From Dickeya poaceiphila (lineage in GTDB: Bacteria > Pseudomonadota > Gammaproteobacteria > Enterobacterales > Enterobacteriaceae), in the NCBI RefSeq assembly GCF_007858975.2, contig NZ_CP042220.2:3720001-3784000 (forward strand): DNA of 64,000 bases, in the 5' to 3' direction. The notes beneath the pieces were generated by a model that made no database searches, was not told the DNA's origin, and saw nothing but the letters and a program-made list of their open reading frames with translations. Of this stretch, positions 58,083-64,000 are shown piece by piece. Position 1 is the stretch's first letter. Every line of letters begins with the position of its first letter. Position numbers and translations under genes: made by a program.

Positions 58083-59319
58083 GAGCTTCCGGCAGTTAAC
58101 GCTCTGTTTTTTCATACTGTTTTCCACACTCGGCTTCTGCCTTTATCTGGGTTTTTTTTCTTTTTACCTGGTTAAAATCAAAACACACCCGCTTATTATT
58201 TCAGTGCTGATAGGTTCAACAGCGCTGTCAAGCCTGTTCTGGGGACCTCTGGCCGGGCGGATCATCGATCAGACCCGTCACCGGTTTTTCTGGCTGATAA
58301 CTGCGCAGGCGTGTTGTGTCTTTCTGGTTTTCACTTTCGGAAACCAGACGCATTTCAGGCCCGTTGTCACACCAGTACTGGTCATATCATTTTCCCTCAC
58401 CGTAAATTTTGCGGCGATTATCGTTAACCAGTATCTGCTGCCTGAACTTCATAAGAATTATGAAACGAGTGTGGCCGTGGCGTCATATATCAGCGGAATG
58501 GCCGTTTTCGTAACCGGACTGTTGCTTGCCGCCCTTTATGACAGCTATCCACCCTCCCTGTTTTTTAGTGTTGCCGCCGGCTGCTTCCTACTCTCTGCCC
58601 TTACCCTTGTCCCCTTGCTTAGCGGTAAGGCCTGCGCCGGTCCGGACGAGGCAATTCATGAAACGGAAAAAAAAGACATCGCCGGTATTTATCATCAGAC
58701 GTTCCGGTGCCTGAAACGAAACTGGTTTCTTGCTCTGGCTATGTGCGTTATGGCGTTTACGGAGACGTCGTTTAATACCAATTTTGACGTGATTGCGTTT
58801 TCATTAGGTACCACACCGTTTGCTGCTGTTTTTATTCTGGGAGCGATCAGCGGCATTCTTGACAGCCTGGCTTCGTGGTTTTATCCCCGCTCGGTGGGGA
58901 AAACAACGGTTAACTTCAGATGGCGTTTTTTCCTGAGCACCTTTTTACTTATTTTTTCGGTAGCGGCCTTACTTACTTTCTGTGGTTATGACAAAAAGCC
59001 GTGGTTTCTTCCCTCTCTTGCCCTCTGCCTTGAACTCACAGGTGTGTGGTGGTCGATTTTTATTGCCGGACAGGTCAGGGCTGCAAGTCCTCAAGGCGAA
59101 TATGGCCAGACCATGGCCGCATTTCGTGTTCCGCGTTCAGTAGTAACATTCTTCGGGATGACCACTATAGGAACAGCGTTGCAGTCCGGTGACATTGTCT
59201 GGATTTTATCCGCTGATACCGCGCTGCTTTTTCTTCTGCTTGCCCTTAATGTTTATCTGTACATGAAAAAAAATGCTGAACGCTGCAATATGGAGAATTC
59301 AGCGGCGCCACTGGATTAG
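58075..59319 (+). CDS. MFS transporter, probable exporter of the peptide product
   Basis: Major facilitator protein of 414 residues with about 12 helices and the loop-2 motif GPLAGRIIDQTRHRFF. ATG 58075 follows GGAG at six bases and overlaps the upstream stop by eight bases; two earlier in-frame start codons lack support. Its place at the end of the operon suggests export of, or self-protection from, the mature product. No ABC transporter or peptidase is encoded nearby. Confidence 0.8.
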   Translation: MIKSFRQLTLCFFILFSTLGFCLYLGFFSFYLVKIKTHPLIISVLIGSTALSSLFWGPLAGRIIDQTRHRFFWLITAQACCVFLVFTFGNQTHFRPVVTPVLVISFSLTVNFAAIIVNQYLLPELHKNYETSVAVASYISGMAVFVTGLLLAALYDSYPPSLFFSVAAGCFLLSALTLVPLLSGKACAGPDEAIHETEKKDIAGIYHQTFRCLKRNWFLALAMCVMAFTETSFNTNFDVIAFSLGTTPFAAVFILGAISGILDSLASWFYPRSVGKTTVNFRWRFFLSTFLLIFSVAALLTFCGYDKKPWFLPSLALCLELTGVWWSIFIAGQVRAASPQGEYGQTMAAFRVPRSVVTFFGMTTIGTALQSGDIVWILSADTALLFLLLALNVYLYMKKNAERCNMENSAAPLD

Positions 59320-59574
59320 GGCTGCTGTGGATCCTGCACCTGCAGTCCCAATCCGGAACACTGTGCGGAGCCTGGTCCGGGGGTAGACGGGGCATTTTCC
59401 ACTGCATAAGGCCGCCGCCTCTTATTTGCCAGCATCGGTGCGGTGTGAAATCCCACAGACGGCTTTCGTGTGTGAGCGGCCCTCCCCTGATCTTACTTCT
59501 TCCCTGAGTCACTTAAAACGAATGATGCCGGTCAGCGCATCCCGGTTTTGATGTTCACAGGCACGACATCAATT

Positions 59575-60267
59575 TCAAGTTGAAAGAGCCGCAGATAACA
59601 GGCGGAACAACGAAGACAACGTGCTTTGCGGCTGGTTCAGCAAGAAAAAATGGCCGCCAGCAATGGCGGTGGAATGAAAAGAAACCGTAGTGCAATCACG
59701 CCATGCCGCAATGCCTGACAACGTGGTCAGTGCATCGCCTTCGCCATACAGCGCGACAATCGGGCAATCCAGCGCGTCTCCCGATTCAGGGCGATAAGCA
59801 TCAAGGAGCCGATAATCACACTGGATTACCGGGGCAAACCAACGCATCAATTCGGTAGAAGCCAGAAGCTCCGCTGGCGTCCCTCCCAGCGTCGTGAGAT
59901 AAACAATGAGCGTTGGCAGATCAAAAGTGTGCACCTGCCGCGAAGGGAGTTGCTGATGAGGGGCATTCATCGCGCACACCACCAGCCCCGCTACGGGCCG
60001 GTTCTGACTACGCAGATAGCGCGCGGTTTCATAAGCCACCAGAGCGCCGAAACTGTAGCCGAGCAAGATCACCGGTTCCGGTCCGGCGATATCCTCTGCC
60101 GCCTGCCGGGCCAGCATCATCAGTGAAGGGGCGAATTCATCGGACATACGGCTACCACGTCCAGGATAGACATACTGCTGTAGCGGCAACGTCCGTGGCC
60201 AGTCAGCATTAAGCGCGATAAATGCATTATCGCTGCTGCCCGCATAGCCAAATGCATAACATCTCAT
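59575..60267 (-). CDS. type II thioesterase
   Basis: Alpha/beta hydrolase of the editing thioesterase type that frees misprimed carrier proteins in NRPS/PKS pathways. The 230-residue protein shows the catalytic Ser72 in LLGYSFGAL, Asp in ALYGEGDALT and His in IAGGHFFLL, and the N-terminal oxyanion-loop region FGYAGSSDNAF. It is the last gene of a leftward, overlapping operon. A companion assembly enzyme must lie outside the window. Confidence 0.85.
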   Translation of the reverse strand: MRCYAFGYAGSSDNAFIALNADWPRTLPLQQYVYPGRGSRMSDEFAPSLMMLARQAAEDIAGPEPVILLGYSFGALVAYETARYLRSQNRPVAGLVVCAMNAPHQQLPSRQVHTFDLPTLIVYLTTLGGTPAELLASTELMRWFAPVIQCDYRLLDAYRPESGDALDCPIVALYGEGDALTTLSGIAAWRDCTTVSFHSTAIAGGHFFLLNQPQSTLSSLFRLLSAALST

Positions 60268-61877
60268 TCCACCTGCTCCTGTTGTGTCAGAGCGGCCAGA
60301 CGGCGACGCAGTACTTTGCGCTGAATTTTACCAATCGATGTGCGTGGAATGGTCTCAGCTTCGCAATCAAACAACTGGTATGGCGCAGCCGCAATGAGCT
60401 GGGCCAGACGCGCATCAATCCGCTTGCGCACCGTCTGGCGATCACATCCCGACTGAGCGACGAAGAAAATACCGATCAATCCCGCAGACTGACAAACAGC
60501 GGTGTAACCGGCGCGTACACCAGGCAGGCGTTCCAGCTCAGCTTCCAACTGGTAACCGGGAATGGAAATACCGTCAATGCCATCCCCTTCACGATCGGTA
60601 ATGTATAACCGCCCCTGATGCAAAAAGGCGCGATCGCCAGTATCAAACCATCCTCCCGGCAGGAAGCAGTTTTCTGCTTCGCCGTTAAAGTAGCCTTGGG
60701 TAACGGACGGTCCCCGCACCTGTAAATTACCCGTCTCCCCCTCTTTTAACAGCGCACCGTTGCAGTCGGTGACGCGCACGCTTGCGCCGGGGATCGGCAG
60801 ACCTAAATCCACATAACCGTTTATCCGACGTCCATCGCCCGACGACCAGGTCAATCCTGAGCACGTCTCCGACATGCCAAAAGCGGGTCTTAATGCCGAA
60901 GGATTCAGGCCGTGTGCAGAAAAACGTTCTGCGCAATAGCTCATCTGATCGCTGATGCTTTCTCCGGCATTCACCAGAAAACGCAGGCTGCTGAAATCCC
61001 AGTCGGAAGCCGCCTCCCGTTGCGCCAGCTCGCTGAACACATGGTTAGGCACCCACCCCACTGTCGCCTGACGTTGCGCCACCAGACGCGGAAAACGGCC
61101 CAGATCCTCGTTTACCCATGACGTCGCCAGATGGATTTGCGCCGCGCCGCAACAGGTGGGCAAAATACCCAAAAAGGCCACCGCGCCAACATGCTCCATC
61201 GGCATCCAGTTCAGGAACACATCCTGAGCCGTAAAATCATTCATCTGTGCGCTACCGGCGGCCATGGCGATCAACGCACGCGCACTCTGCGTCACCAGTT
61301 TGGGCTGCCCGGTAGATCCCGATGTAGGGAAAATAAGCGCCAGATCATCACCGTTCGCACCAGCCGAGCGAACCTCGTGGCTGGCAGGCAATGCGCGTAA
61401 TTGCGCTGCGTCAACCACCAGCATCCGCGCCTGCGGCCCATCATGCTGGATCTGTTGAAAACGAAGCAGATCCTCTCCCGCGCCAATCATCGCTGTCGGG
61501 CGAAGTAGCTCCAGTGAAGCCAGCGCCAGCCGTAAGGTATGCGCTGGCGTTGGCCACGGCTGTCCCGCCGCAACGGGCACCGCCACCGCACCGAGCAACA
61601 GACATCCCCACAGGGCGAGCACAAAGTCCGCCGGATCAGCCAACCGCAGTAGCACCCGATCTCCTGGCTGGATCCCCTCATCCTCCAGAGCATGACTGAC
61701 CGCCAGCGCCTGAGGGTAGAAATCGGCGTAACGCCAGAACGTACGCTCTCCGACCGCATTAATCGTTTCAATACCATTTTCGGCTTGCTCAGCAGCCAGC
61801 GAAAGCACGTCATGCAGCGAATCCAGCGCCCACAAACGGTGTTGTGGCTCAGCGCCTGTAGCCAAAGCCAGGTTCAT
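60264..61877 (-). CDS. acyl-AMP ligase (AMP-binding enzyme)
   Basis: ANL-superfamily adenylating enzyme, 537 residues, resembling fatty acyl-AMP ligases that load acyl chains onto carrier proteins. Visible motifs: phosphate loop FPTSGSTGQPKLVT, core A5-like FGMSETCSGLTW, WFDTGDRAFLHQGRLYITDR and the C-terminal TSIGKIQRKVLR with the catalytic Lys. There is no carrier domain in the same chain. Start and stop overlap neighbours by four bases. Confidence 0.85.
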   Translation of the reverse strand: MNLALATGAEPQHRLWALDSLHDVLSLAAEQAENGIETINAVGERTFWRYADFYPQALAVSHALEDEGIQPGDRVLLRLADPADFVLALWGCLLLGAVAVPVAAGQPWPTPAHTLRLALASLELLRPTAMIGAGEDLLRFQQIQHDGPQARMLVVDAAQLRALPASHEVRSAGANGDDLALIFPTSGSTGQPKLVTQSARALIAMAAGSAQMNDFTAQDVFLNWMPMEHVGAVAFLGILPTCCGAAQIHLATSWVNEDLGRFPRLVAQRQATVGWVPNHVFSELAQREAASDWDFSSLRFLVNAGESISDQMSYCAERFSAHGLNPSALRPAFGMSETCSGLTWSSGDGRRINGYVDLGLPIPGASVRVTDCNGALLKEGETGNLQVRGPSVTQGYFNGEAENCFLPGGWFDTGDRAFLHQGRLYITDREGDGIDGISIPGYQLEAELERLPGVRAGYTAVCQSAGLIGIFFVAQSGCDRQTVRKRIDARLAQLIAAAPYQLFDCEAETIPRTSIGKIQRKVLRRRLAALTQQEQVE

Positions 61878-62413
61878 AACAGGGTCTCCAGAAGAAGAAC
61901 ATTCTCGGTCATTGGGGAGGAACTATGCTGTCGCAGCCATTGCAGCGCCTGACGATCAGGTAAAATCAGCGTGCATTGTTCAACATCGAAGGCCAGCTGA
62001 TCTACCGGCAGTCGCCACTCACGTTTCCAGGTAAAATCAATCCCGCATTCAGGTGCCAGCGAGACATGACGAAAGCGTTGATCTGCGGGAAGGAGGTCCG
62101 CTTCAGCTAAAGGCTGATGGATGGTTTGCCGCGCGCCCTTGGCGAAAAGCGCATTGCGATCAAACTGCAACCCATAGGGGGCAAAATTGACCCCAGCCTT
62201 AGCAGCGTTCAGCAGGAGCCGGGCGGCCTGAATCAGCGGGATTTCACTAAAGGCGATGCAGCGGCGCTCACCGAGAATATAAGGCGGACGTTCGCCGATC
62301 AGCGCCCCGCGTTGCAGGATAGCCAGCAAGTCTGGCAACGGCGTATCGTGCTTTCCTAGCTTAATCCACCATATCAGTTTTTCACTCAGATCACTGCGCA
62401 GCCAGTTAATCAT
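61874..62413 (-). CDS. unrecognised 179-residue protein
   Basis: I do not recognise this protein. It is soluble, with conserved-looking segments GERRCIAFSEIPLIQAARLL, APYGLQFDRNALFAKG and GIDFTWKREWRLP that recall DUF2971-like proteins, without proof. ATG 62413 has GGAGG nine bases upstream; the frame opens nine bases earlier. It is coupled to both neighbours. Confidence 0.65.
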   Translation of the reverse strand: MINWLRSDLSEKLIWWIKLGKHDTPLPDLLAILQRGALIGERPPYILGERRCIAFSEIPLIQAARLLLNAAKAGVNFAPYGLQFDRNALFAKGARQTIHQPLAEADLLPADQRFRHVSLAPECGIDFTWKREWRLPVDQLAFDVEQCTLILPDRQALQWLRQHSSSPMTENVLLLETLL

Positions 62414-63641
62414 TTGCAGCATCCTCCAGCGCGGCGGGTTTCGTTTTTCCCATCCAGTGGGGCAGTTCTACCCACAGCAATACGACAGCAAACACGCCGC
62501 ATAACGCCCAACCGGTGGCGACCAGCCCTATCTGATCAGAAAGCACGCCGCCAGCAACAATTGCCAGCACCATGCCGAGGGTGGAAAGCGATAAGACGCT
62601 CGACGATACCGCAGCCATTGCCGAAGGCGGACACTGGACAATCATGTTCTTCTGGCAGAACGTGAACGCAATCTGGAAGACAAACAGATACAGTGCATAG
62701 CCGGACAGGCTCAGCCAGACTACCGGGGTCAACAGCGACAACTGCATCAACACCACGCTGATCAATGCGATTAACCACGGCTGGTTGCGCCAGCTTTGAC
62801 TTTCATCCTGCATCAACCACGCCACCACCAGCGAGCCAGTAAAGAAACTGACGCTGGCAATCGCCTGTAGCAACATAACCCCCTGTTCGCCCAGGCCGAG
62901 AAGGTTGACAGGCAATAAGGTGCGCGCCACATTGTGAAATCCCTGCAATAACGCCGTTGTCACCATCACCCAGATAAATTGCCGCCGCAACTGCGGTAGA
63001 TCGCGCAGCGCCTCAAACGCCGGACGCAGCGCGCTGCCGCTGGCTACCGGCGCTGAACTCTCCTGCGTTCTGTTACGTCGCCACAGCAGGAAATAGAGCG
63101 CGCCGGAGATCAGAAAGGTTAAGCTGTCGATCAGCGCCACCCAGACCAGCGGACTCTTTTCTACCAGAATGGCACCCAGCAGCGACCCCAGCGCAATACC
63201 AATAAAGGTACCGGTACCGAACAGCGAGGCGGCGCGCCCCAACAGCGGCTCAGGAACGGTATTTTTCAGTGCGACCACCCTGGCGGCCTTGCTCAGGCTC
63301 TCGACCAGCCCGCGCAAGGCAAGCAGCACAAACACCAGCGTCAAATGCTCATAGCTCAGGCCAATCAGCAGTGACACCCCGCCGCCCAGCCATTCGCTAA
63401 TCGCGGCCAGTTTTGCGGCGCTAATCCGCTGCAACAACCGGCTGACCAGCGGAGCAGAGAAAATGATCGCCCCCCATTGCACGGCAAACACCGCCGATGC
63501 GAGAAAATTACTGCCAGTGATGCGCCAGATATACACCGACAGCGATAACATCAGTAAAAAATTCCCCAGCGTGCTGATTAATACTGCTGACCAGATGGTT
63601 TGCAGACTCTTGTTACGTACTGTTTCGCTTAAACTGGCCAT
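62406..63641 (-). CDS. MFS transporter
   Basis: Major facilitator protein of 411 residues with about 12 helices, resembling enterobactin-exporter-like MFS proteins (TIWSAVLISTLGNFLLMLS; GRAASLFGTGTFIGIALGSL). ATG 63641 follows GGAGG and touches the upstream stop (TGATG). The frame is open to 63773 but overlaps the upstream gene there. Likely exporter for the product of this operon. Confidence 0.82.
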   Translation of the reverse strand: MASLSETVRNKSLQTIWSAVLISTLGNFLLMLSLSVYIWRITGSNFLASAVFAVQWGAIIFSAPLVSRLLQRISAAKLAAISEWLGGGVSLLIGLSYEHLTLVFVLLALRGLVESLSKAARVVALKNTVPEPLLGRAASLFGTGTFIGIALGSLLGAILVEKSPLVWVALIDSLTFLISGALYFLLWRRNRTQESSAPVASGSALRPAFEALRDLPQLRRQFIWVMVTTALLQGFHNVARTLLPVNLLGLGEQGVMLLQAIASVSFFTGSLVVAWLMQDESQSWRNQPWLIALISVVLMQLSLLTPVVWLSLSGYALYLFVFQIAFTFCQKNMIVQCPPSAMAAVSSSVLSLSTLGMVLAIVAGGVLSDQIGLVATGWALCGVFAVVLLWVELPHWMGKTKPAALEDAAND

Positions 63642-64000
63642 CAACCTTCCTCCACTGCGGGAGCCAGTTGGTAATCCGCAGGATCGACCTGATGCTGCGC
63701 CAGTAAAACCTGCAATTGCTGCTCTATCCAGGGGCAAAACGCCGCCAGTAACTGTTGTTGCTCTGCGAGGCAATCGTCCGGTTCAATTGCCCACGCCACC
63801 GCCTGGCGGCACAGGTCGGCCTGTTGTGGGTATTGACGGCAAAAGACCTGGCAACACAACGACAGATCACGCGTATAACAACGCTGCTGCTCCATTGTCA
63901 GTTCGAAAGCGGCGCGGACCACTGCTTTCATTATCCACTCACACATCAACCGCGGTTTAGCCTGCCATTCTGGCTGGCGCAAGCGCCTTTGGTATTCCGC
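63641..64000 (-). CDS. unrecognised protein, partial at the right edge
   Basis: The frame is open to the window edge, so the N-terminus lies outside. The readable 119 residues are helical and Gln/Cys-rich (TRDLSLCCQVFCRQYPQQAD; CPWIEQQLQVLLAQHQVDPA), with no membrane segment. It precedes the MFS gene in the same operon. Function unknown. Confidence 0.6.
   Translation of the reverse strand, partial: AEYQRRLRQPEWQAKPRLMCEWIMKAVVRAAFELTMEQQRCYTRDLSLCCQVFCRQYPQQADLCRQAVAWAIEPDDCLAEQQQLLAAFCPWIEQQLQVLLAQHQVDPADYQLAPAVEEG

Noticed and set aside
59246..59512. 88-residue open frame on - between the two clusters
   Set aside because: Overlaps the end of the MFS gene and has no supporting signal; the gap appears non-coding.

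Overview
The window looks like a chromosome segment of a soft-rot enterobacterium, most probably Dickeya (Pectobacteriaceae). The left 36 kb keeps enterobacterial gene orders: yqjA-mzrA-yqjDEK-yqjF-yqjG, dgkA-lexA beside plsB, ubiCA, groESL-fxsA, and aspA-dcuA-cutA-dsbD-yjdC-tRNA-Phe. It also carries an intact pectin-monomer (galacturonate) block, uxaCBA/exuT/exuR. The genus is inferred from this combination; no sequence search was possible.

Layout. 1-5 kb: a partial old-yellow-enzyme reductase, apbE, a Spy-like chaperone, a small coiled-coil protein and rlmG. 5-7 kb: a yybP-ykoY type manganese riboswitch and alx, then ygjV. 7-14.5 kb: the galacturonate regulon. UxaC, UxaB and UxaA take galacturonate to 2-keto-3-deoxygluconate, ExuT imports it, and ExuR represses; three ExuR-like operators are visible. 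15-36 kb: core membrane, stress, SOS, lipid, ubiquinone, chaperonin and dicarboxylate genes, ending at tRNA-Phe.

36.27-52.56 kb: an integrated, probably mobilisable island in the 3' end of tRNA-Phe, bounded by a 17-bp att repeat. It carries a frameshifted P4-type integrase, a ribbon-helix-helix protein, a strongly structured non-coding stretch, a MOBC-type relaxase, ccdAB, two complete type III restriction-modification systems placed tail to tail, a second tyrosine recombinase with a HicB-like C-terminal domain, and a truncated TacA-like antitoxin. The tRNA terminator was displaced to the far side of the island, and a third degenerate att copy follows it.

53.0-59.3 kb: the most novel region, an apparent ribosomally synthesised, modified peptide (RiPP) cluster. 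A 57-residue peptide gene with a Gly/Arg/Asp/His-rich tail faces a tightly coupled operon. That operon encodes an arginase fold fused to a PqqD/RRE-like recognition domain, two JmjC/cupin-type oxygenases, a GNAT-family protein and an MFS exporter. The predicted logic is leader-guided conversion of Arg to Orn, hydroxylation, possible acylation, then export.

59.6-64 kb: the end of a second, leftward, translationally coupled operon (unknown partial protein, MFS exporter, unknown 179-residue protein, acyl-AMP ligase, type II thioesterase). This is the tail of a small-molecule assembly cluster running off the right edge.
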